A DNA stretch of 64,000 bases from Wolfiporia cocos (Eukaryota; Basidiomycota; Agaricomycetes; Polyporales; Phaeolaceae): positions 1,550,001 through 1,614,000 of the forward strand of contig JACCLO010000001.1 in the NCBI GenBank assembly GCA_029448655.1, given 5' to 3'. Shown one piece after another: positions 34,001 through 45,400 of the stretch (within the stretch, counting starts at the first letter, position 1; every line of letters starts with the position of its first letter). The notes under the pieces are model-generated. The model saw only the letters and a program-made list of their open reading frames with translations. It did no database searches and was not told where the DNA came from. The position numbers were made by a program, and so were the translations under genes.

Positions 34001-35973
34001 GTGGTGCAAGGGTCCACACGCACCCGGCAGGCCTCGCATTGGATTTTGGCGAGCCCGCTCTACGTGCGCGCACCCAATGGGAGCGCGCGCAGCGAGCTTC
34101 GGCGCAGGTCGATCACCAGGCGTGCGTCACGCGTCTGCGGTCTATTGGACCCGCGGCGCGGCGAATTTAGTGCGAGACAAGAGAGATCCCTTACGTGCAA
34201 CAAAGGAGGGAAGCGCGCGGTGCATGCAGCGTACCTGCAGGCTGGTGCTGTGGGGCCCGCAGAGGATGCGGCCCGTGCGCCGGCGGGTGCACCGTGGAGC
34301 AGCCCTCAGCCTCAAACGTCTCCCCCACTCGGTGAGTCGCAGGTTGCGGGCCTAGCTGATAGACTCGCCCGAACACTGAGTTCAGGCCGCGTCAGTATGA
34401 GAAACATGTGCATCACAGCACGGATGTGATACGGTGAGTGGCGTTCGCAGTGAAACGATACCAATCTGACAATAAACCACAGAAGAGGTCGAGCGCGACG
34501 AAGAGAGGTCGAATCAAAGCTAGTTTCAGGCCCCGCCTCTGGTCCGTGGACGAGAAGGCACAGGCCGTGCGCCCGGACACGAGGACTCGAGCGGCCAGGG
34601 AGCGAGAAGGTACGTACGGGCGGCGCGATGCTCATATACCACAGAATGGAGGGCTCTGGGCGGGATGATCTTGCCTGCTTCTGGCCGACGTGGGAGAACG
34701 CGTGCTGAGGTACCACATCCCCGGCCTGCGTCGAACAAATCCATATCTCGACATTGTAGGCCGTTGGTGAACGAGTGTTTTGGGCGACGGATTCCCGGGA
34801 TGGACAATCTGCTGGTGCCATCGACGCATCGTTGCATCTTGGATGCACACAACATGCACATCGCGGTCATCGCGCTCGTACAATCCGTCCATTACGCAGC
34901 GGGGTACCCCGCTCTCAGGACGGCGACATGAAACACCGGCACGGACGGTGCCCATCAACGCAGCCCCTTGCCTCGCCTCGCGACAGGCATCATCAAGAGC
35001 GCGCTACACAGATAGGCCATTCGCGGGCCCATGGGGCGCTACGAGCATGACGATATTGCGACCTGGCCCGATGCCGCCGCCGTCGCACCGGGCCACTGGC
35101 CCCCTCACCGACCCCGGCCCTGCAGGGCGCGGGGGAGCACTGGCCCCCAGTCCGACGCCTGAACCGTGCGCCAGACGCGGCTGAAACGCTGGGCTATCGG
35201 GGGTTGCAGCGCAGTGATCGTCCTGGAAACTGCAGCAGCCACAACGGTTCCCCGGGCGCGAGCCCGCTGCGTGCCCCTTGCCCGGCCTCTCGACCCCCCT
35301 CTCCCAGCATCGGGCAACGCAGGCCGCGTCGCGCGCGCCCCGCTGTCGGCTGAGCGGTGCGCGCACGCGACGTCATTTCGCTATGGCGATCGGTGATCTC
35401 GCGTCTGCGGCCTCGCGCGGGACGCACCTGTCGAGCCGGGTGCTGGGCTGCTAGACGACGACGAATTTGGCGGGCCGTCCCGAGATCCGCCCCGACGATG
35501 CTGAAGCCCCGAAAACGGCATGCGACGGGCATGCACCACGTCGCGCGCGCGTGCTGGCCGGGTGGTGCTGCTGAACACCTGCAGGCGACCAGATAGACTG
35601 CCGGAGATCGGGTCGCTTGCGCGGTGCTGGTTGATGCACTCGAGGGAGCAGGTCGGAGATGGAGTTCTGGCAACGGGATGTATTGGGATGTCGGCTGGGA
35701 CATACATCGAATGCAATGATACACAATTCATGATACAGAAGCTCTGGCACAGCCAATGCATTACTGAGTGCGACTGAGTGCGACGATAATGATAACCAGA
35801 TGACCTGACGGAGCGAGACTGATAATCCGAGAGAGAAAGCCCAAATCAAGAGCTATAAACATTTCACGCCAGCGTAATTAGCATATCGCGTTGGGCAGAG
35901 TCAACCGCCCCGCAAGACTGATTCAAGGGCGAGCGAGCGAGCGGAGAGCTGAGAGACACGCATGTTGCCGGAA
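31085..35973. other. 4.9 kb GC-rich, CpG-rich gene-free stretch upstream of the Zn2Cys6 gene
   Basis: No gene could be supported. Many overlapping frames stay open on both strands only because the DNA is GC-rich; their products are Arg-, Ala- and Pro-rich and have no domain (for example 31250-31852, 32366-33061). A more AT-rich dip occurs around 33300-33700. The stretch may be an extended promoter of the regulator or hold non-coding RNA; that is inference from size and place. Confidence 0.5.
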
Positions 35974-37478
35974 CTAGCAGTCGTCATCGTCGTCGAAACC
36001 GGCAGCGGTGCGGATTGAGTCGATCAGGATGTCGTTGTAGTCGCCGCCGGTCTGCCACATCGCGAACCCGCGCAGGTTAGCCGACTTTACGTAGTTGCCC
36101 TTCGCCGCAAACGACTCGGCGTTGTCATACGAGATCATCACGGACGTGCACGGGTTGTAGATGTACGGCTGAATGAACATCATCCGGTCACAATCGGTCG
36201 CAGATCACGCCATTTGTGAGCACCACGTACCGTCTGGCTGCACTCGTCGTAGCGGTAGTCAATGCCCTCCGCAACCGAGCCGTTCTTGAAGAGGAAGCCG
36301 TCACCTACAAGCGCCCAGAAGTTGTACACGCCACTCGGGCCCGACGTGTCGCCACATGCATCGACGCTGGTCGTGTCATCCCACGCGTCACCGAGAGGCT
36401 GCTTGCTCGCAACAAACAGCGGGTACGACGCTAGCGCGGTGCCGTCCGAGATGAGCGCGTCGGCGAGGTCCACAAAGAACGAGTGCCCGTACGACGCGAC
36501 GCCGAGGACGATCTGGTGCGCCGGGATGCCGGCCGCGGTCCACTTCGCGACTGCGCTAACCGCGCTACCCTGCTGGTCCGCGAGCGGCGCGCAGGTGTCG
36601 TTGAGCGGCGAGTTCGGGCCGACGCCAGGGCTCCAGCTGCCCCAGACGTCGTAGTTCATGACGTTGATCCAGTCGAGGACGTCCGCGAAGCCGGAGACGT
36701 TCGTCGATGCGCTGCCGCTCGCGTCGTTCCAGGGGACGATTGGGACCGATGCGGTGAGCAGAACATCGTTGCCTACCTCGGTACGGAGCGTCTGCAGGAA
36801 CGAGAGGAAGTTGCTGGTGTCGTCGGCGGAGCGGATGTTGCAGCTCAGCCCGTTCTCGCTGTTCGGGTACTCCCAGCTGAGGCGGGACGTGAGCATTATT
36901 GCGGCAACTGCAACGGAACCGTGGCGTACTCGAAATCGACTCCATCCAATTCATAGGTGGAGATGAAGTTGGACACGGCCTTGGCGTACGCGGTGCGGCT
37001 CTCTTCCGAGCCGACATTGGAAGAGAAGTGAATTGAACCGCCCCAGCCACCGATCGTGGCCAGCGCTGTCGTGCCCTGCAAAATGCTGATGAAATCACAA
37101 TTTTCGGCGAGATTGGAAAATCACAAACATTCGCTTTCGCCTTGGAAACGAACTGAGGCAGGAGCACTTCATCAGAAGCAGCCAGGGTTACGTTGTCGGG
37201 GCTCGCAGACGTGGTTCTGTGAACCGTCAGGCCTCGTCGACACGCCGACACAACGAGCACACTCACGCAAAGGAGTAGTATATGTGAGTGTACTTGTCCC
37301 AGCTCACATCGTCTAACGGGAAGTCTTCAGAGTTCCAGCCCGCATACCAAGAAGCAGAAACCATCTCGACGGTGGTAGAGCTGGTGCTGTTGGTCGTAGC
37401 ATCTCGAGCAAAGAATGAAAAGCCTGATGCGTGTACGGCAGGGATAGCAAGGAGACCCAAAGGGAGGAGAGAGAGCAT
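35974..37478 (-). CDS. Secreted GH18 chitinase
   Basis: Hydrolyses beta-1,4 links in chitin, outside the cell or in the wall, for remodelling or nutrient recycling. A signal peptide (MLSLLPLGLLAIPAVHA) leads into the barrel: VEMVSASWYAGWNSEDF, YTHIYYSFA, TTALATIGGWGGSIHFS, then the catalytic DGVDFDWEYP. That motif is created by splicing: the last Asp codon of DxDxE is split by an intron near 36950-36890, and the catalytic Glu follows. Further strands are INVMNYDVWGSWSPG, IVLGVASYGHSF and LRGFAMWQTGGD. The C-terminus is an acidic run with a final Cys (DDDDDC). No carbohydrate-binding module is seen. A TATA box lies 113 bases upstream. Confidence 0.94.
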
Positions 37479-37590
37479 GATGGTAATTCTAAATGAATGG
37501 AGGGGTCAGGCAACAGGTGTAGCTCGGTGCCACGACGAGACTACAGTGTCTGGACGAAGGCAGAAACTGCCACACCGAGCTTGCCTCGTA

Positions 37591-37598
37591 CTTATATA
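37591..37598 (-). promoter_or_regulatory. Probable TATA box of the chitinase gene
   Basis: Reads TATATAAG on the minus strand, about 113 bases upstream of the start codon at 37478. Position and sequence fit a TATA-dependent, regulated promoter. Confidence 0.55.
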
Positions 37599-38318
37599 CT
37601 TGCCACACACGTGGTCGGCTGTTCTGTACAGCCTGCAACACCCGAGTAACGGCGCCGCCGCACCGTGTCTCAGAAAATGAGGACAGCGCACTTGGGTGCG
37701 TAGCTCGCACTCTACGCATCGTGTATACTAGCTGCCGACTTAGCGAGTGCATTGTAGACGAGATTAGTATCCGGAGATAAAACTTGAAGCTGCAGGCGCA
37801 AGACTCACGGTAGTCGGCTCAGGATCCGCTGTCAGATGCGATCACAAACGCACGTGGTTGAGAACTGCGATTGGTCGAGGAAACCTTCCGCGAGCCTTTG
37901 CTGCGCCGTCGCCGCCGAAGGGATGAATCCACCTCGCTGTGATTGCGCTGAGTGTCGATGAGCTCCGATCTGAAATGACGAAGACGTCAGGATCATCGCC
38001 AAGTCACCGATACGAGCGTCGATCATGCCGTTGCATGCGTCCGTCGAACTGTTGAGCGAGAGCAATTGTGTCTCACCTTCGCAGTGACATTGTCCACGCA
38101 GGCTGGCAGTAATGGAGGGTAGCAGCAGAACCGGCCGAACGCCGTCAAACTCTTCTGTAGTTTAAGATATCGGTCGATAATTCGGTACTACTTTGGCGCA
38201 CGCTCACATGACGCTGCGATAAGCTGTGCCGATCGCGATGTCGGACTACATCCTGCAGTCAAACACAGTTATAAACATCCGCAGCATTATCCTCCACAGC
38301 TCACCCTCTGACACCACC
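37599..38318. promoter_or_regulatory. Divergent upstream region of chitinase and helical-protein genes
   Basis: Between the chitinase TATA box and the start codon at 38319. A TTATAAAC motif at 38269-38276 lies about 43 bases before that start and is a likely TATA box for the plus-strand gene. No other gene is seen. Confidence 0.45.
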
Positions 38319-39656
38319 ATGTCAGACAGCAGCACGTCCAGCACGGATATTGTAGCCAGTCTCAGGAAACATTCCGCCAATTTGCATGAAGATCAGCATC
38401 AAGCACAAGAGCTGTTCAGATCTGTGGCGTCATATTTGGAGTCGGAAACCCTGCACTTCGACGAACATCACGCAGTCCGTGAGGAGTGGGCTAAGCTGAG
38501 CGAGGTTAGTTTTCTGTTAGTAGCGTATGAGGAGACTCGGGTCGACTGCAAGTTCCTACCAGGAGTATCAACGACTGTATCGAGAGTCACGAGAACAAGC
38601 AGGCGACTGCCTCGATTTTCTCAAGAGTCAGTGGCTATCCTGATTTTCTATACCTTCTCACAACTTAAGCTCCCAGTGTATACGGATATTATCGTTCCGC
38701 TATCGCAGGGTCGTCTAACTTCTGATGAAAGGAACTCGATGTTGGAGATTTTTCTTCAGGTAAGCATCCTTTTGGAGATGTCCAGCAAGTTTCGAGCTGA
38801 ATTATGATACAGAAAACTCAAGCTCATCGCCATTCAGCAGGAGAAACTGCTGATAGGCTAAGCGAGCTCAGTCAGAGAGTCGATCGCTTCCCACAGAAAG
38901 TCTCAGAAGCCCTGGAACGACATGCGCCACAACAACGGTCTCTCTGGAATTGGCTCCTTCTTAAGCTGAAAGGGTAATGATTATCATAGCGTTCTTCAAA
39001 CCTTCATTGACAGTCTGTGAGCAGATTATACGAAGCAATAACAAAGGTATGTCATTATTCAAACAGTCGTGGCAGCAGACCTTGACGCGTGACGTCAATT
39101 CCTCACGGCACGTCAGGCAGTCAACAAACTTGTGATGGTGATTGTCAGAATGCTGCCAGAAAGAATCAACTTGCCTGGTGGTGAGTGCCGCGCAGGCTTG
39201 ACTCTATACCGGTTTCTCAACTCAGGTATAGGTGGCTGCATCGAATTGTTCGTCAGTTGTATGTATTTAACGGTCTTATCCTGCTATGTCTGCGATCTCA
39301 CATCAACTCACGATCAATGATAGACGTGCGGTTGGAGGAATATGATATGGCACCCTCCCCTGAGAACTGCATCCGAGACGACTGCGAGAGCCTCAGTAGA
39401 AAGCTGAGTTACGTCGCATTCGCGTGGCATGCTGTAGAACAAGCTTGCGCAGCTTTGCGGCACAGCGTTGACATGGCAAAGTGTCAGACAGTATGTACAT
39501 AGCCGTCCCGATCATGACAGCTTGCTGACCCCTTGTATGCGTCTTGACCGCTAGGACATCCCTGTTGTTTTCGATGCACACATGGAAAGGGCTGAACCAA
39601 TTTTCACGGCTTTGAAGGAGTGTATGCACGAGCACACCCAGCTGCCCAGGATCTGA
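38319..39656 (+). CDS. Helical protein of an unnamed basidiomycete family, copy A
   Basis: About nine short exons separated by 50-60 base introns. The protein is mostly helical: IVASLRKHSANLHEDQHQAQ, ELFRSVASYLESETLHFDEH, HAVREEWAKLSE, then YTDIIVPLSQGRLTSDERNS, a helix with RLSELSQRVDRFPQKVSEAL, short exons from the middle (VNKLVMVIVRMLPERI), and a C-terminal coiled segment DDCESLSRKLSYVAFAWHAV ending ELF/EHTQLPRI. It is clearly homologous, exon by exon, to the gene at 61616-63008. Known domain: none recalled. The layout of long helices around a hydrophobic middle recalls helical membrane-active proteins, but that is speculation. Exact intron ends in the middle are uncertain. Confidence 0.75.
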
Positions 39657-40696
39657 GCAATTCCGCTAATCCGGGTGCTGTCCCTGCTGTTTTCGACGTC
39701 CTTTGTTGTATCATTGATCTGTGTGAGTGGCGTACCTCACCTGACCTATTACATGCTGACAAGCCATCTCAACTTCCTGCCCATGCTCGAAGACTGCTGC
39801 TGCAGCTCCGACACGCCACCTCATGTTCCAATATTCCGGACATTTGTTTGGATTCATATCTGTACTCTCTGAGGCCAAGGCTTGCTTGGCCAGCGATCCG
39901 TCATGGCAACCCTACATGGCTCCCTGTAAATTCTGTAGTAGATCCTCTGTGTGTGTATTTGGCATGTACGAGCAAAAACGTTCCGCATTATCCATTACAG
40001 CTGCGATCCACCGCTGCTCGTGTGTCATGAAATGAAGCTTGTGTATCATGGTTAGAACAGATGTGTGCGCATTGTGTCACTGAATATCCTCCGTGCCGCC
40101 TATGAGTCAATGAAACGACAGATTTTCTGATTCCATCTGCTATGTACGACCTTGTCGATATTTCCTTACATACGTGCTTTGAGACGATCGCGTCAGAGTT
40201 CTCGATACTATCCCTGTAGCCACTGCGTCGAACGCATGATGATCATCACGGAAAGTGTATGATTCACTTCGCCTGCTGGATATGTGTGTTCTGAGCACCA
40301 GTGCTGGCGACGGCGCTTTATAAGTGCGACCCCAATCTATGATAAATTGAGCCGAAGGGAGATGCATAGATGGGCGGCACACAGGTCGTAGATAGTACAT
40401 GTATGAGACTCCGGAGCACTTTTTATCGGATCGCCTGTCAAAAGAAAGAAACTGGTTTCATTCATCGATGCACGATAGGCCGACTCACTAAGCCGCTCAT
40501 GGTGAGGAATGAGCGTTATGCCTTGTCAATAATTTGCAGCCTAGGAAGTGCGGCATCCAGTTTGGTTAGTCACTAGTCTAGTCACTGTTGTCGCTGCCGG
40601 GCGCTCCGCGGGTGATTACATAACAATTTTCTCGCGTACCGTTTACGACTCCTTTCAGCAACACCCGACTTCCCCTCTCCTGGCTCTCCCTCATTC
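39657..40696. other. Gene-free stretch between copy A and the pseudogene
   Basis: Open frames at 39620-40030 and 39675-39872 (+) and 40140-40400 (-) have no motif. It includes the presumed 3' end of the helical-protein gene. Nothing else is supported. Confidence 0.35.
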
Positions 40697-41531
40697 ATGT
40701 CCAACCTCATCCACTCTGCAAGATCCGGCAACGATCGGACTGAGAACGACTTAGAAGCCTACAATATCCAGATACAACTGCAAGATGCGGCCACCTTTTT
40801 CGGAGACCGCCCCGCCCACGGTCGATCAGGAGATCTTGACTACGCAGGAGGCGGAAGACATGTTGTCTGACCGAAATGCTGAGCTCATCCACCTTCTCAA
40901 TCTGGCTATGAAGCCTGCATCAATCAGAGAGTCCGCTGCTGACGACTTTGCCGTCGAGCTGCTCAAACAACTCGGCTACGTGAAACGCCACAGAGTCGCT
41001 CGCACTCGAAGGATTTTACTTACCTCATCTGTGGAGAATAGAGGCACGCGACGGCAGACGTCTGTCTCCTCGATCTTCTGCGGAACGATATCCTTCTCGT
41101 CGTCCAGGAAGACAAGCGTTTTCAGCCAGATGACCCGCGCGATCCTCGACCTCAGCTGATTGCCAAGGCAATCGCCGCATTCGACCACAACAATCCGTCT
41201 GCGAGTGGTAGCGGGGGAGGCGGCCGTCGAATCCAAGGCAGGTGGTTCCATATTTGCAGATGTGCTCTATAGCTACTCACTTGCTAGGTAGATCATGCCG
41301 GGCATCGTCTTAGTCGGTACGATGCCTACCTTCTACAAAATCCCCGTCACCGCCAACCTCATGCGCGACGTACGCTACGGCACATACCCGTCAGAACTCA
41401 CCATTGCTTTCGCGCATGTCCCAGATCTCCCTAGGCCTCATCGCCGTTACAGTGATGGGGTGAATCCCCTTGATAACAGGCAGGCTATTCTTCGTTGCTA
41501 CGAGGCGTTTAAATGTATCGTGGGCATATAG
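40697..41531 (+). pseudogene. Pseudogene of a basidiomycete family with nuclease-like signature
   Basis: Parts of one protein lie in different frames in the right order: MSNLIHSARSGNDRTENDLE and NIQIQLQDAATFFG; PTVDQEILTTQEAEDM and AADDFAVELLKQLGYVKRH; KDFTYLICGE, stop, RHATADVCLLDLLRNDILLV and VQEDKRF; then after an intron IMPGIVLVGTMPTFYKIPVT to AILRCYEAFKCIVGI. There is one frame change near 40800, one near 41010, and a TAG at about 41041, so the gene cannot make a full protein. The pattern D...ILLVVQEDK after an E/D-rich start and LGY resembles PD-(D/E)XK nucleases; this link is inferred. Confidence 0.75.
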
Positions 41532-42421
41532 ACTACGTACTCCGTGTCTGTAGTGTACAGGAACGGTGTGGAATCGAGCATGTTCGAGCCGATTATAACG
41601 TACGCAAGGTGGACGTGCTTACATTCGGATAATCCCACTGGAGGCAGCAGTGATGAGAGAAAGTGAGACTCATATCACCTTCTCTGGTGAGAGACACAAG
41701 TCAGTGTTATAACGGATTGATGGCTCGGGCAACGACCGTGGAGTTCTTCAAGCACGGGTGACGGAATCTCGAAGAAATCGTAGTACCTCGGCTTTAGTTC
41801 AAGTAATATCTGTCACGGAGATCAAAGCAAGTGCATGCCTGAGTATTTGCGCATATACTGCACCTTTACGGCTGCTTCAGCTTAGAACAAGAATTCCCAA
41901 GTCTGCAGAATTCCCAAGTCTGCAGGGAGCATGCGCCACCAACGCGTGCACCGTGCACAGCGTTGTTGTGTGACCGTTTTCACAATCTTATCGTTATTTA
42001 TCGTTACATCTTGATCAATTCGGTTCCATGATTTGCCTGCTTGCATTCTGACAGCAACAGAACAGCACCATTATTGACCGGAGCCCTGACAACAAGCACG
42101 GTGCTAACAATCTATCTGACGACATGATCTCCTGGTCCCAGCCTGAGTATTGGGCGCTTGAGCTTCTGACAGGTTCGAAAAATCCTTGGCCGTGCTAGCT
42201 ATGTACGCCTCGCGAGCTAATCCTTGAAATGAGAGCTGAATGCATTTCGAAGGTTTGCTTCCAAGAACTCCACATGACTACCGATTACGAAGCGTGACAC
42301 CTTGGCACAGCACAGGCGGCTAGTCCTGTTGCTATACACACCAGTATCTACGTTCCCATAAAAATCATCATCTCGTCTTCCTTCTCTGAAATCTAAATCT
42401 CAGCAAAGTGAAGGTATTTCT
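41532..42421. other. Intergenic region upstream of the NLR gene
   Basis: Contains a perfect tandem duplication of 17 bases at 41891-41924. The remainder shows no gene; the presumed NLR promoter lies here. A CATAAAAAT-like AT stretch is near 42357-42366. Confidence 0.4.
41891..41924. repeat. 17-base perfect tandem duplication
   Basis: The unit gaattcccaagtctgca is repeated twice head to tail without a mismatch (41891-41907 and 41908-41924). This is a recent local duplication in non-coding DNA. Confidence 0.95.
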
Positions 42422-45400
42422 ATGTTCAATCGGCACACTCGGACGCAAGAAAAGCGTACTGCCACCGGGGACTCTTTTGAATTACGACCGCAAACAACCG
42501 CCGAAAGTTCAACGCACCGCGTCGACAGACATATCGATGACGCTCTCAAGGCTATTAAGCTACTGTCCGCAACAGCTATTGATCTGGCCTCATACGCCGG
42601 CGTACCAGGGTTAGAGATCGCGCTGTCTTCGTTATCTGGCCTGGTTAAGATGGTAATAGTGAGTGTCTACTTGTTTATGCAGTCATACAAATTCCAACTA
42701 CGTATTTGGTTCTCATAGAAAGCGAGAGACAATGACGCACTGGTCAATCAAATTGTGGGTCAGGTACAAGCGATTGTTAGGCTGATCGAAGAGACGGTCA
42801 ATAGCTTGATGGCCCATATCGAAACATACCAGAATGGGGGAGATAGTACAGACTACAAGGCAATGCCAGCTCAGTTAAACAAGGCAATTTGCAAGCTCAA
42901 TGTGTGCGTACGCATGGCTATGCTTCTCTGCCTATGCTCTAATTTCAGCTACAGGGATCTGGATTGTATTGCGACGGATGCGAGCAAGCTAAGACAATCG
43001 CATCATCTAGCTAAGATCTTCCGAAGTGAGCAGAACGCTCAGCTTCTCAACAAGATACAGTTTAGTATCGGAGAAGCCAGGTCTAACTTTCAGGTCAGTG
43101 TCAGCTTCTAACTCAGGATTTGATAATCAAGAATTATGATGTTCTCAAGACCGGATGTTTGGTGAGAATAGAGTTAGAGTTCGGGATGAGTAGTCTGCAA
43201 GGAGACATGACTAGAATCCGCGGAGAACTGATTGCGGGCAATGAAATGGTTCGCAAGGTACGTGTACCACCTATTGCGTCATTGTTCTGCCAATGCTTCA
43301 TTGATATTTTAGAAAATGAGAAGTGATGGTAAGCATCTGTGCCATTGCTTCATGCGTCCAAGCATTGAAAATAAGTTGCTGACTGATTGCCAACAAGACG
43401 AAGAACTGTTGAGCCGCCTGCTTCATATAGATCATGCAGAGTACCGTTCTGCGATCAATTCCAACAAGAACGGATATTTGTCAGGAACGCGGACGGGTCT
43501 ACTTGCTCAGCTCAAGCACTGGGCACAAGACGTGAGCGACCAGCCTCCCATTTTCATTTTGAGCGGAGCGGCAGGAACCGGAAAATCCACCGTCGCGTAC
43601 GAACTGGCCAAAGAGCTCGATGAAGAAGGACATCTTGGTGCCTCTTTCTTTTTCGTTCGTGGAGATGCTGCTCTGAGCTCAACCGAGCATGTCTTCCCGT
43701 CTATTGCGTATCAACTGGCCTGCACGCAGCCGGATTTCCATTCGCTGATTGTCGAAGCATGCCGGAGTCATTTGGCTCGTGGAGGCCTGCAGGATATGGA
43801 ACTCCAGTTGAGGGAGCTGATTGTCAATCCACTCAAAACCATTTCAGTTCCCCGGCATCCTGTTGTCGTCATCATTGACGCTCTCGATGAGTGTACCGCA
43901 TCCGCAAGCGATCGTATCCCCAGGATGCTGTATGTGTTACTCAAGGGCATACGCGAGTTGCAGACTCCGCTGAGAATCCTCCTCACAACTCGACCCGAGA
44001 TGCACATTGACAAGGTCTTTGCATCGATCGAGTTCAGGGGTACTGCAAAGCCGTTTCGCATGCAAGATATACCCCTCGTGGACGCAGACAACGACATCAG
44101 ACACTACTTCGCCATTAACCTGAACAAGTTCTCCGATGTTGATCATCTGTTGATCGCGCGTCCCAATCTTATCCAATCATTGGTTGAACGCGCAGAAGGT
44201 CTATTCATCTATGCTACAACCGTTATACGCATTTTGCAGAATGATCCACGCCACCTTCTTGAACTTGTCGACTCCCTTCTTTGTGATCCAGATCTACAGA
44301 CGTCCGAAACACTCCGACTTGTGGAGCTCGACAGACTGTACCTGAAGGCCCTAGAGGCTGCGTTTCCATCAGATTTCCTCTCTGTTCGCAAGGAAAATAG
44401 GAGGCTTGTCAATTCAGTTCTGGGCACGACCGCTATACTCGAGGATCAAATTTCCCCCACCACAATCAAAGCTCTGCTAGGCATCCCCATCAATGATACT
44501 CGTTCTGTCCTTGATCGTATCGGGGCAGTGGTATACTCTGACTCTGATGACGACGACGAGCCGATTCGGCCATTACATGCGAGCTTCCCACAATTCCTCA
44601 TCGACAACGAGCGATGCCCCAATCCTGACTTCTTCGTCGACCCGCCCCTTCATAATGGTCAACTAGCAAGCGCATGTTTGCGCTTGCTCAATCGCGACCC
44701 GCATTTCAGCAGAAATATCCTCCGCGTGGACGAGCCTTTTACTCCCAAAGAGCATATTAACGACTTCCATGACCGTGTACACAGATACATTCCTCCGTAT
44801 CTGCGATACGCTGTCAAGCACTGGGCAACGCATTTACACTATGCGTCGAAAGAACCTGAATTAGCCGGCCTGGTACAGTCATTCGCAGAGTCAAAACTTC
44901 TGGTTTGGCTAGAAGCATTAAGCATGCTGAATGAACTTAGAAGTGCTATTTTTTCCTTGGATTACGCCCGTGCTTGGTGTCAGGTTGGTATAAAGCCATG
45001 ATATTAAACATCATTTGGAAGCGCTAACCCGAGTACCTTATCCAGGCAAACGACGAAGCTGGTACTGGTCACCTTCTCCATGACGCCTACCGCTTTGTAC
45101 TGAATTACTTCGTGCCCCTCGATTACTGCCCGGAGCAAATTTACATATCTGGACTTGCGCTCATGCCTCCCTGCGACTTGTACCAACGTTACTCACAAAC
45201 GACAACGATCGCGACTTTGACACCTCGTGATTCTCGTTGGGGTGCATGCCTCCGCGTCATCGAAGGCCACACCTACTGGGTCCGTTCTGTCGGATTCTCA
45301 TCTCACGGACGGTGGATTGTATCAGCGTCCGATGATGAGACTGTGCGGACATGGGACTCTAGATCAGGTAATCTCTTGAACACCATGGAGAGTAACGGAA

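Noticed and set aside
36896..37081. Apparent loss of a catalytic Asp in the chitinase (reads DGVDFE in the unspliced frame)
   Set aside because: After removing the intron the codon becomes Asp, giving the normal DGVDFDWEYP motif.
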